A model generated the notes under the pieces. It was not told the DNA's origin, searched no databases, and saw only the letters and a list, made by a program, of their open reading frames with translations. Both the position numbers and the translations under genes were made by a program. DNA of 64,000 bases from Cinnamomum chago (taxonomy: Eukaryota > Streptophyta > Magnoliopsida > Laurales > Lauraceae): positions 70,809,501 to 70,873,500 of the forward strand of contig CP142452.1 in NCBI GenBank assembly GCA_038049695.1. The letters are read 5' to 3'. Below are positions 11,456 to 22,620 of this stretch, piece after piece (position 1 is the stretch's first letter; each line of letters begins with the position of its first letter).

Positions 11456-13728
11456 ATGTCACAGCCGTTATTGCTTCTCTGTAAGTATGGCATGCTTACA
11501 GCTGTTATTCACTTGAGTCGGGGTATGAGCTATGATGGTTTGATGAGTCAAGTTTGTAACAGGTGGAGAAATCTTACAATGAACATGGTTTGTTTTACTT
11601 ATGCATTGCCTGGCCACCCAAAGTGCTTGCTGGACAGCGATTCAGATCTAATGAGCTTGTCCATGCTGGCTTCTTCAATGGGATTGGGGACAGTTGATGT
11701 ATTTGTAACAGAATCGCAGGGTTCGGAGGACGATGATCAAGAGGAAATTGGTGATCATTTAGCTGAAGATGCCCTACCATTAGTGGGGTACGAGGATACA
11801 GATATAGAGACAGATCTTCTTCCACAGTTTTGTACCCACAAGGAGAAGATGTTGCTGTCTTCCGGTTGGGCAAGTGGTATTAGAGATGTGGGGCAAAGGT
11901 TTGAGGGTGGTGTTGGGGAGTTTAGAAGTGTATTGTGCAGATATTCAATTGAGGTTGGGTTTGAATTTGTATATGTGAAAAATGATAAGGTGAGGGTGAC
12001 AGCTGAATGCTCTCGCAGTCATTCGATGAGATGCAGATGGCGTGTTCATGCATCTATTGAAAAGTCTAGTGGCCATTTTTGTATCAGGACATTAAACAAT
12101 GAGCATACATGTGGTGCAGCAGTTCGAACGTCAAAGAACAGCCGTATGAATTCTGAGACAGTTGCAGATTTAATAGTGGATCATATCCGTGAGAAGCCGC
12201 TCACCAGACCCATTGATATCGTGCACCACTTTAAGGCAAATTATGGACTTACCATTACATATCATCATGCATGGTGGGGTGTGGAATGGGCTAGAAATAA
12301 GCTGTATGGTGATTCGTCGCTATCTTTTGACCATCTTCGCTGGTATATTAAGGTGGCGGAGGAGGTAAATCCAGGAAGCCTCTTTGTGCTAGATTACGAC
12401 GAATCAACTATGTGTTTCAAGCGTTTCTTTGTGTCGTTCTATGCTTCAATTGCTGGTTTTAATCATATTCGGCCTTTATTATTTCTGGACGGTACTTTCT
12501 TAAAGGGAAGATACAAGGGAACCCTGTTGGCAGCGACGGGGAAGAATGGGAATCAAGGTAAGTTGTAATGCTGTTTTTTCTGATATTATTGACCCATTTA
12601 TTTATATTTATACGAATGATCAGCATGTTTTGATTTTCTAAATAGTACCAGAAATATATAAATTTGTTAATTCATGGCACATGTTTGTTTCCCCTTGCTT
12701 TTGCGGTCGTGGACTCAGAGACGGAGGACAATTGGACATGGTTTCTGCAGAATTTAAGGAAAATCATTATGTCAGATCGCACTATTACATTTGTTTCCGA
12801 CAGAAATCCAGGTCTGATAGAGGCTGTCTCAAAGGTATTTCATTTTGCCCATCATGCGTATTGCCTTCAACACCTTAAGGCGAATTTGAGGGACAAGTTG
12901 TCTGGTGGTTACACTAATGCATTTAGAGAGAGAATGGTTATGATGCTGCGGGAATGTGCATATGCGCCAACCATCCCTGCCTTCCACGCAAAGCTGCAGT
13001 CGTTGAGGCATGAAGGAGGTTCTAATGTAGATAAATTTCTCTGTGGATTGCCTCATGAAAGATGGAGCAATGCATATTTTAAAGGGCAGCGGTATGGTGA
13101 GATGTGTTCGAATGCCGCTGAGTCTTTCAACTCATGGATTAGAGAAGCTCGCCATCTTCCAATTACAAAGATGGTTGACACAATAAGGGTTCAAATAATG
13201 GAGCAGATGGCTAGTAGGAAGGAAGTTTCCAGTAGATGGAAGTCGGTCATCTGTCCGGACATGGATAAGAGGCTTGATGCTGCTATCCGGCATGGAAGGA
13301 CGTGGACGGTCAGTCGTTCGAGTGAAACCGTTTACGATGTGCACTCTTACCCGTCAGTGACCGTTGACATTTTTAATCACATATGTTCGTGTTATCAGTG
13401 GCAGATCAATGGGTTCCCCTGCGCCCATGCTTGTGCTGCGATTCAAAAGAGTGGAAAGGAATTGAGTGTCTTTGTTGATCATTATTTTCACACTCAGACA
13501 TATAAGGCTTCGTATGAAGAGCAGATTTTCCCAATTCCAACTGTGGGGATGCCAGAGACAAAAGGTTCCGAAGTCGTTATTCTGCCACCTGTTGTTAAAC
13601 GACCAGCTGGCAGGCCGAAAAAAAAGAGGATCTTGTCAAGAGGGGAGATCACACGGCAGATAAAATGCGGGCGATGTGGTCGGATAGGCAGCCACAATAA
13701 GAAATCGTGCAAGGAGCCTCTTCTTTGA
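11456..13728 (+). CDS. MURA-like MULE transposase, two exons
   Basis: Exon 1 is 11456-12557 (donor GTAAGT). Exon 2 is about 12683-13728. The start is the ATG right after the acceptor TTTTTACAG at 11455. Domains in order: an N-terminal PB1-like region (residues 1-80), an acidic linker, a MuDR DNA-binding region (VTAECSRSHSMRCRWRVHAS), the MULE transposase domain with FLDGTFLKGRYKG and FVSDRNPGL supplying two Asp, a Glu candidate in NAAESFNSW, a SWIM zinc finger (CSCYQWQINGFPCAH), and a C-terminal CCHC-like knuckle (CGRCGRIGSHNKKSC). It would cut and paste the host MULE. Oddity: the expected intron acceptor before GTTTGTTTCCC is AT (12681-12682), not AG, so correct splicing is doubtful. The reading frame is otherwise open. 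Confidence 0.85.
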
Positions 13729-13984
13729 CATGTCATTGAATTAGATATTGAATTTAGGTTAGGTGTAATATTGTTGATACATCTGATGTAATTCTGATTA
13801 GTGAATAAAAAGGTGAAATTGAGATTCCATTTATTGTTGATTAATGTGTTCTTGCTTTTATAAGTAATTACATTCAAAATGTGTCTTAATCATTTAGTCA
13901 TTGTTCAAAATTGATATTGGAATTGCATTAGAGCTGAGATTATCTGGAATCATTAGGTAGACAGAGCAATCACATTACCCAGCT

Positions 13985-14410
13985 AAATATGTAGCAGAAC
14001 TCAGATAATTTCAATCTATACTCAGATAATTTCATCAATGAGTCAGATAATTTCAGCCAGGACTCTGATAATTTGAATCAGAACTCAGATAAATTAACCC
14101 ATTAATCAGAAAACTTCATTAAGAAGTCAGATAAATTCATTCATGAGTCAGATAAATTTCACCAGGACTCAGATAATTTGAGTCAGAACTCAGATAATTT
14201 CATCCAGGACTCAGATAATTTCATATAAAAGTCAGATAATTTCATCCATGAATCAGATAATTTGATTCAGAAGTCAGATAATTTCATTCATGAATCAGAT
14301 AATTTGATTCAGAAGTCAGATAATTTCATTCAAAGTCAGATAATTTCATACAAAACATAGATGATCTCAGTCAGAACTCTGATAATTTCTATCAGAAGTC
14401 AGATAAAATT
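13985..14410 (-). repeat. ACTCAGATAA repeat array 2 (between the two MULE genes)
   Basis: More than twenty copies of (G/C)TCAGATAATTT, the reverse complement of array 1, between the facing 3' ends of the two genes. Part of it (about 14098-14350) is nearly identical to 19285-19565, so a block was copied within the element. Beyond the array, up to 14640, there is only AT-rich 3' flank. Confidence 0.9.
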
Positions 14411-14644
14411 GCACCAGAGATTAGAAACAAATGTGAGAATCACATTTACAGAAATAATTCTATTTACATTCATTCACAAATGTGAGAATTACACTGACAG
14501 AAATGTTTGTCCAACGTCCATGTGAACCAAAAAGATACATTCACAAGTGTGTTGAACATTCACTTTTCATATAAAGAGATTTACATAAAATACATCAACT
14601 TGATTGGAAACAAATTGGTTGTCTTATTGCCCTAGTTTTTTTCG

Positions 14645-17600
14645 TCAGCTCTCGAAGTCGTCATCAGCAGCTAGTTGCCTGGCTTGGTAGTTTTCAAGTG
14701 ACCAGCTGCAATGCTTGTCGTTTAGGAACATGCTGACTATCTCGGCCCTTTATCCGTCAATTACACGTTGTGGGAGCTTCGAAACAATTACTTGTTTGTG
14801 AGTAAGTTGCTTCATAAGATAACAAACTACCACCCCGCAATCAACACTGGAACAGGACATGATATTGTTAGTCGATTGTAAGTAAGGCACCGTCAAGTCA
14901 ATTGAATTACTGTAGTTGCACAATGATACTTACGAGCCCATTTTCTGTTGTGGGGCGTCATCGACGCTTATTAATGGAGCTCCATATGGCTGCGTCTCCT
15001 CAACATTGACATAATTGTAATTCTCCACATACTGTTTCTGCAGAAAAAAAAAATTCCGTATTTTTGGGTCAGTTTCGATTATTCTAATGGTATTTTTGAA
15101 AGAATAATGACCAAGAAAGTGAGACATACCAGAGTTCGTGCATCCTCAAAGTAATGATCCACTGTGTTAGGTGATCTTGGTCGTAAGGAGTTGTAATGTA
15201 GCCAATCTCCTTCTTTCTGATCCAGCACCAACAGTGTCCAGTGGAAGGGTTCAGCATCCTTCCTTTTTCCATTTGAGTTCATTGGGAAAAGCACGAATCT
15301 GTGTTCTGCAGTTCTGCTTGGGGAGATCTGAGGGTGCAATATCTTATCCCTCATTTCCGGCGACGAGGAAGTAGCAATTGTCTACATTAAGACATGTTTA
15401 GTAACTGTTTATTATATATAAAAGTAAAGTAAATGATGACACGGTCAAGACAGATATTGTCTTTTACCCAGCATAAACTTGTTACGAAGTAAGATTTGTC
15501 ACGAGGCAGCGTATCTGTGCGTTGGACAGTTGTGAGTTGCTGTTGGATTTCACTTTGTTCTCTATATAGCAACTCAGCGTAGCAGTCTATAACCTGTTCA
15601 ATTTGAGACACATAATGTGAGGCATATTGTTTGAACATGACCATATTATGTTTGTGTAAAATGTAGGGATATGTTGTCAATGTGTCTGTGTTGTGATGCT
15701 TACAGTGCTTGACATTTCTGCTTTGCTGAGAACTGCTACTATGTCTTCATAAGATACGGGTTGTATGCCCTCACCTCCCCAAACGAGTGCCCTGCAAATC
15801 CAATTGTATAAAGGGCCCAATTAGTCTACATTTTCATTAAGGTTTCTTAAATTGAACAGTGGTGTTGCTTAGGTGCACATGTATGTGACTTACGAACTGC
15901 CCTCAGCTTCAAAAATCTGCTTCAGCTTCTGTACGTCAAATGCATCCAGAAGCTTAGTGACCGCATTTTTGGGGAGTGTGAAGGGGACATTTGCTGGGTT
16001 CATTTTCCTCGTCGCCGTTCTTTTCTTTATTCTTTTCACCATGGAGGACTGTTTCACCTCCTTAATTGGTTTCAATGGTTCAACAGACGGAATGATCTGA
16101 TCAATATTTCAATTATAAAAATAAAGATTAATCAAATTAGAATTTGATGAAGGGCAGATAACTTTCATATAACATCAGATAAATTTGCTGATAGTGTGAT
16201 AAAATCATACAGAAGTCAGATAAATTTGATACAGAACTCAGATAAATTGTTAGAAGTCGGATAAATTTGCCACAAAAGTCAGATAAATTTGATACAGAAC
16301 TCAGATAAATTGTTAGAAAGTCAGATAAATTTGATACAGAACTCAGATAAATTGTTAGAAATTCAGATAAATTTGCCACAGAAGTCAGATAAATTATTAG
16401 AAAGTCAGATAAATTTGATATAGAACTCAGATAAATTGTTAGAAAGTCAGAAAAATTTGCTATAAACTCAGATAAAATGACACATAAGTCAGATAAATTT
16501 GATAGATATGCAAAACATGAATTCAATGCAAAGATAAATTTATCTAAACAAGCATGGTCGTGTACCTGAAGATCATCAGCTACATTTTCTGCAACATTAC
16601 GATCAGTTGCAGCCTCTTTAGCTGCTTTCTGTTGTGTAGTAGTTTTTTTTGTAGGCTGGAAGATATCATCTAGAGTCTTCCCAGCCCACTGCAATCCTTT
16701 CTCTGTATATTCAATTGTCATTTCCCTCAAGAGCTGCTGCAGTTTAAAGTTGATTGATTCCAGATTAACCAACTTTTTCTTCAAGCCATTTACCTCATTT
16801 TCTGCAGTCGTAGCTCTCGAGGACTGTATATCTGACACATTGATTGTGTGTTTAAGCTGCTCTTTGAGGGAGCTGACCATTCGAGTTGACTCCTCTAAAG
16901 TATGATCTTTGTCCACAATGTGTGTTTCAAGCGAAGTCTTCTCCTTGGTCAATTGCTCAACCAACAATAGAGCATCATCTCTTTCTCTTACCAAGCTGGT
17001 GATCATGTGTTCAGTTTCAAGCCGCTGCTTTTTTATGCTGTTGTTTTCGGCCGACGTCCTTTCAAGGTCAATAGCCATCCGTTGGATCTGCTCTTGTAAT
17101 TCTGTCTTCTCCTTAGTGAGTTGGATGACTAAAGAATTTGCCCTGTCACGCTCCTCAGTAAGAGTTTTGAACTCGCTGTTTTCGGGAGTTTGTGACTGTT
17201 GTCTAGGACTAGGCAATGTATCACCAGCTTCTGGTAAGGATCCAGAGTGTGCTTCAGATGGCTCTTCATTTACTATGTTGCTGGCGCTGGCAATTATGTC
17301 AGCTAAGATGTTTGCAACCAGCAGATCTGTTTGTTGGGACGTCTGTTCATAGCCCGCCATCTCTGCACCAAATGATATTGATTGTTTTGCCACAGCAGGA
17401 AAATCTATTTCTTCACTGTTACTGTTTTGCTGCTGCTCTTCCAACTCGGATACAACCAATGTGCTTGTCAGCATGTCTGTATCTGGTTGGGTGGCTTCAA
17501 TCATTTTCATCTGTTCTCCCTGATCTCCTTGTTCCAAGTCTTCATGGATGTTTTCATTTCCACCCTCTTGATCGTCTCCTTGATCAACATTTTCTCGTTC

Positions 17601-19819
17601 TAATTCTACTGTTATTTCTCCCCCATCTCCTTGCTTTTTTTGTGTTTGGCCATCATGTTGCTCTCCTTCTATATCCATCATGACCTCCTTGTCACTAGCG
17701 CCACTGTCCAACAAGGACTGTAATCGCTGCACTTCAAGCAGCGTGATATCTAATTCGTCTACAAGGACCTGCATTTGATACAAATGTTACAATGAACATG
17801 TTAGATTAAAAACTTAGATAAAATTAGATAGTGAAAGTTGTGAAAAGTACCTCAGTAGCTACTAGTGAGTGAAGGGACCTTTTCCTAAGTGCCATACTCA
17901 GTGCCCTTAGATTCCACTTTAGTATTCGTGGGAAATGCACCGAATCATCTGGTTTGATGATTTTCGTATGCTCACACAACCAATACTGTTACAAAATCAT
18001 AAAACATAAATGTAGGTCAATAAATATTTGTATATTGAAATTCGAATTTGTAAATTTGTAGTTGTATATCATACCGGTAATGCAATAAGGCAACCAATTA
18101 CTCTATCAGACCCACGACTTCTGTTGTGTATCGACTCCATGAGAAACTTTGAAATCTCTTCTGCCCAGGCATAGTGCTTCATATCCTTGTAGTTTTCAAC
18201 ATATCCCACATATGCCCATCCTATGGTGTTTCCATGGGTTGCAAAAAAAAGTGTGACAAGGATATACAGGCAAAGTAGCCTAGCAACATCAGCAATGTCA
18301 GTTTCTGATACTCCATTCAATGCTAGAAGGAGCTGTTGCTTTATTTGTGGAGCTGACACCCTTGAACCGCCATGGAATCTTCTAGAAATGAATTCAGTTG
18401 TTTTCCTTTTTGAATATTTTAGATCAAGTTCTCTTGTGCCGTTTGGTATGCCGAAGATCAGCGATATGTCATTTGCAGTTAACGGCACGTAGGACCTTCC
18501 TAGTCTGAATTGTCTTCTCTGTGTGTTGTATGTATCAAGGATCAACATAATGTCCTTGTCAAACTTTCTGCACATCTTTTCAGATATTTTGTTGGCCAGC
18601 ATGCTTTCTATGAGTCTCCAGAATGGAGTCTTTCTTAATTCAACTCTGTGGTCTTCAGTGACCATTTGTTTGATGCTGTGGACCAGTGACACAGTTGAGA
18701 CCAAATTTGATCTGAACTGGTAATGAGCGCTAGTCTTCTCATCATCTTTGTCCGTACTGACTTCATTCTTGTTTGATGGTTTATCTTCCACCCTTTTTCT
18801 CTTGTTATGTTTTATTCCTGCATATAGTAAAATAAGTTAGATTCATATCACCAAAATATTAAAACATCACCACACAGAACACAGATACAAATACACAGGA
18901 CACAGATAAATTTGATCTGAACTCAGATAAATTTGATCTGAACTCAGATAAATTTGATCTAAACTCAGATAAATTCATGGAATATGCAAAAGATTTGGTG
19001 GATTTCCAGTCCAGCAACACACTCTCTTGCTTTTAAACTCATATAAAGTCAGGAGACATTGATTCAACATCACACAGAACACAGATACAATTGCACATGA
19101 CATAGATAAATTTGATATAAACACAGATAAATTTGATCTGAACTCAGATAAATTTGATCTAAACTCAGATAAACTCATGGAATAGACAAAAGATTTGGTG
19201 GATTTCCAGTCCAGCATCACACTCTCTTACTTTTAAACTCAGATAAAGTCAGGAGACATTGATTCAACATCACACAGATAAATTCACCCATTAATCAGAA
19301 AACTTCATTAAGAAGTCAGATAAATTCATTCATGAGTCAGATAAATTTCACCAGGACTCAGATAATTTGAGTCAGAACTCAGATAATTTGAGTCAGAACT
19401 CAGATAATTTCATCCAGGACTCAGATAATTTCATATAAAAGTCAGATAATTTCATCCATGAATCAGATAATTTGATTCAGAAGTCAGATAATTTCATTCA
19501 TGAATCAGATAATTTGATTCAGAAGTCAGATAATTTCATTCAAAGTCAGATAATTTCATACAAAACTCAGATAATTTCATACAAAACTCAGATAATTTGA
19601 TATAAACACAGTTATTTGTTTTTAAAAAATCTAAGATAAAATTACTTGAAACTGACAAAGTAGCAATAAAGGTTATACATTTGGTTCAACATTTCTAATT
19701 TATACAAGAACGACAGACATTATAAGCCAAAAAAGAAAAAAATCTGTCTGGATACCTTCAACGTTCTGTTGCTCTTGCTCCTGGCTTTCTGAAAGATTTG
19801 AGGACTTCGTTCTGGCCAT
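14645..19819 (-). CDS. Ulp1-like (C48) cysteine protease gene of the MULE, ten exons
   Basis: Exons, read on the minus strand: 19819-19756, 18817-18075, 17985-17851, 17768-16566, 16096-15894, 15791-15704, 15593-15468, 15381-15130, 15036-14934, 14846-14645. All junctions are GT-AG and keep frame. Exons 2-3 code for a DUF1985/plant-mobile-type region. Exon 4 is long, acidic and coiled-coil-like. Exons 8-10 form the C48 core: His in FHWTLLVLD, Gln in APQQKMG, Cys in VDCGVVVCY. The Asp position reads HYNSL, that is Asn. An in-frame TAA (14750-14752) comes 35 codons before the terminal TGA although the following residues still look coding (RAEIVSMFLND), so the C-terminus is probably truncated. Known Ulp1 enzymes cut SUMO; substrate and activity are unknown here. 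Confidence 0.8.
16190..16500 (-). repeat. TTATCTGA repeat array 3 (intron 4 of the Ulp1-like gene)
   Basis: About fifteen copies of AGTCAGATAAATTTG, or TTATCTGA in gene orientation. The array follows the exon 4 donor (GTACAC near 16565) and stays open in the exon's frame, so an unspliced transcript would add over 100 residues of NLSDF/IYLSS repeats. Confidence 0.9.
18863..19620 (-). repeat. TTATCTGA repeat array 4 (intron 1 of the Ulp1-like gene)
   Basis: Two tandem copies of a unit of about 190 bp (18863-19064 and 19065-19263) containing AACTCAGATAAATTTGATCT words, followed by a block (19270-19565) nearly identical to part of array 2 and ending in further CAGATAATTTCATAC repeats. Confidence 0.9.
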
Positions 19820-20409
19820 TTCCTGATTTGGTTTTCGTTATTAGAAGAGGAAGCAGAAAGAATAGTAGTAAATCATTCAAATCGGCGATTAACGGTAAGA
19901 TAGGGTTTCCAAACAAAAAGACTGAGAAACTTTGAACTTATAAGGGAAATGAGTATTTTGAACTGTATTTGTATGCTTTCGGAAACAGTTATGCAGTTGT
20001 GGAACCGTCTTCTGCAACTAGGGTTTGTATGTCGTCTTTTTTGTATCACAACTTGTCGAAATCGAAGATATCTTTGATGCAAACTCTAACTTGCAATGAA
20101 ACAGTTAATCTAAGGAAAGTTTTTGAAATTTTAGGCTAATCTGCTGTTACTCGTTGCATGTAGCCACAGAGACGAGAATGTCGCCTTCTTCGTCGTTTTT
20201 TTTCTCTTTCAGAATATTCGATCCCCTTTTTTGCGATATGAGTGTAACGTTTCGTTGGCCTTATCTTAATAAAGACAGAATGAATGTAAGGGCAAATCAG
20301 ACATTTTACGTACCAAATTGTGTACGAGGGACCTTTGGCTGGACGTTTTGTTTTTGTGGACTGTTCGCAGTAAAGTGACGAGTTGAGGGACCTCCGACCA
20401 AAGTCCCCT

Positions 20410-20605
20410 AAATAATATGTACAACTATTGAATCCAACTTCAGGTCATTCTCACATCTTTTGACAGGAGGTCTTCTTTAAAAAAGGACTAAAATACATTT
20501 AATACGCCACAATTAGACCACTCTAAAAGCCATTGCTTCGGTTTAATTAATTAAAATATTGGGGCTGAGTGCCACACATTTGTAGGCTGTGACACTAAAA
20601 ATAGG
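20410..20605. repeat. Inverted-repeat arm, left inner part
   Basis: It begins with the MULE target duplication and is the reverse complement of about 22010-22208. Joined across the MULE to 9325-10147, it gives a left arm of about 1 kb. The arm ends at CACTAAAAATAGG, facing CCTATTTTTAGTG at 22008. Confidence 0.9.
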
Positions 20606-20879
20606 CCACTGCTAAGCCCATTTGTTATGGGCCTTAACTCAAAAACGTGTTAGCTAGAACATTGGATGATGGGCCCAATTGGATTTGATAATTAGCCAAA
20701 ATAATAGGCATGTTTTCCACTTATTAAAAAGTTTTGAACTTTCATCCATCTCAAATTTTGTTCTTTTCGTAATGAAGTAGGTTTATTGTTGCAAGTATGA
20801 CACCTCTTTAGAGACATATTCTTCCACATATGTTCGAGACAGAAGACATGTTTCATTCAAGGATTCTCTAATCGGGATG

Positions 20880-21973
20880 GCAGAAGCCGGTCTTCATGAC
20901 GACCCTGCCTTTTTTAATTGTTTTTCCAATTTCACCATATCACTCAGTGATCTCGGTGCTCATGAAGCCATCACTTTAGGAAGACATACATAAGGATTCA
21001 ATATGAAACCCCAATCACAAAATATTGCAATAGTATACAGAATTTATTATAAAGCAATGAATACAATTGTCCCTGAAATAGCCTATTCCTCACAAATCAA
21101 AGGAGTAACAACTTTATTCCTTACAAATTTTCGAAATAAAGTCACCACTCCTAAACTCATAACTTGGGATGATGTAAATCTTTCTGGGAAATGGGAACTT
21201 GATGAAGCCCAACCAAACGCACTTTTAATTAATGAAGATGTTAAATCTATTCCAGAACATCCAACTGGAAAAGTAACCATAAATTTTGCCAATACACCAA
21301 GATCATACTTTTTATCCACAAAAAGATCAATCCCTTCAGAAGCTGGATCTTTTAAATTAGCCTCTTCTAATTTTCATAAAACATCAATTCCTCCATCACC
21401 CTCAATTCATCCTACAGGTATAGCTTTCCCTATTTATTCAGAACCAAAAGATGAAGACATACAATCAGTAAAATTGACTGAATCAGATTTTGATGCCTCA
21501 ATAAATACAATCTCCTTAATTCATGAATCTAATCAAGAAATACATGATTTCAAAATTGATAAACAATTTCTTCAACAAGATTTATTAAAACATCCAAAGA
21601 CAAAATGGTTTTTTTTACCAAATTCTCTAAATTTGAGAGATCTCAAGTAAAAGAATTGTGGTATGAACAAATGAATCAAGAATAGCGAAATATCCCTTTC
21701 TTTGATTGACTTTCGTCAAAAATAATTAAAAAAGGAACTGTAATGATGACAATTAATAAATCCACACAAACATGGGAAACCGAGAAAGGTAAAGTTGAAT
21801 CTGTTCACCCCCCTTTTGAAACTATAAAGCATAAAGACATAAATAATTCTTTAAAAAATATTTTCCCGCAACCCACTCTCAATCTAGTTACAAAAGAGTC
21901 AAATACTACTACATTAAGTGCAACTCCATATTCAACAAACCAATTACATCATTATGAAAAGAACAAAATTTGA
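20880..21973 (+). pseudogene. Degraded endogenous pararetrovirus fragment (movement-protein region)
   Basis: The reading frame at 21003-21650 resembles the movement-protein part of Caulimoviridae polyproteins (visible features: IAIVYRIYYKAMN and a following KGVTTLF stretch). Related coding sequence appears from about 20880, split from it by an in-frame stop just before the ATG at 21003, and a further short open frame lies at 21743-21973. Stops, missing neighbouring domains and the small size show it is a dead relic. It fills the loop of the inverted repeat. Assignment to a genus (petuvirus-like or another) is not possible by eye. Confidence 0.6.
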
Positions 21974-22009
21974 GATAGATGAAAGTTCAAAACTTTTAAA
22001 TAAGTGAAA

Positions 22010-22620
22010 AACAGGCCTATTTTTAGTGTCACGGCCTACAAATGTGTGGCACCCAACCCCAATATTTTAATTAATTAAACCGAAACAATGGCTCCTAGTG
22101 GTCTAATTGTGACATATTAAATGTATTTTAGTCTTTTTTTTAAAGAAGACCTCGTGTCAAAAGATATGAGGATGACCCGAAGTTGGATTCAATAGTTGTA
22201 CATATTATTTATTGGGATTTATTCGGATAAGAACATTTTATGGGGACTTTACGAGAGAAATTTTTGTACAGCCCTCCTTGGGATGGGACAGGGGAATAGA
22301 AAGATCCATATAGGACCACCCCACTCCGTTAAAAAATAATCTAAACTGAGTGGTAGAGATGGTGGCTTTTGTTGGGTCTGAGGTTAAATCAATAAATGCT
22401 ACAAAATCCTAAAAAGTACTCCATTTTTATTTCACAGGTTTACAAGGGCAAACGGGGCATAGGGTCAACCTTCAAGTTTGCAAGGGCTAGGAGCTGGTTG
22501 AATCCTTTTGGCAGGAAGAAAATTGCTTGCCATAGATAGTCCTGAGGCCCTGTTTGGTATTTGAAAGGAAGTTTCAAATCAGAGAAGCATCACCCATTGT
22601 TTTGTTTTTGGCTCTCCATC
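22010..22620. repeat. Inverted-repeat arm, right inner part
   Basis: Reverse complement of 20605-20410 followed directly by the complement of 10147-9720. It runs without a break across the site where the left arm carries the MULE, so it preserves the empty MULE target. It ends at CCATC, where the solo-LTR-like element begins. Confidence 0.9.

Larger units (their letters stand above)
10148..20409. mobile_element. Kaonashi-like MULE (MURA-like gene plus Ulp1-like gene)
   Basis: The flanking 9-bp direct repeat TAAATAATA lies at 10139-10147 and 20410-20418. The uninterrupted copy of this site in the opposite palindrome arm (near 22195-22210) has the 9 bp only once, which defines the insertion. 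The ends are weakly inverted: left GGATTAATTAGCGAAAGGTCCCTC, right (reverse complement) GGGGACTTTGGTCGGAGGTCCCTC. Inside are a MURA-like transposase (+) and a ten-exon Ulp1-like gene (-) with facing 3' ends. MULEs with weak TIRs that carry Ulp1-like genes are known in plants as Kaonashi (KI) MULEs. Both genes have small defects, so the element may now be inactive. Confidence 0.9.

Noticed and set aside
11050-19620. CRISPR-like repeat arrays
   Set aside because: Repeat length and spacing vary and the spacers are themselves repetitive; the host is a plant and the arrays lie in MULE introns.
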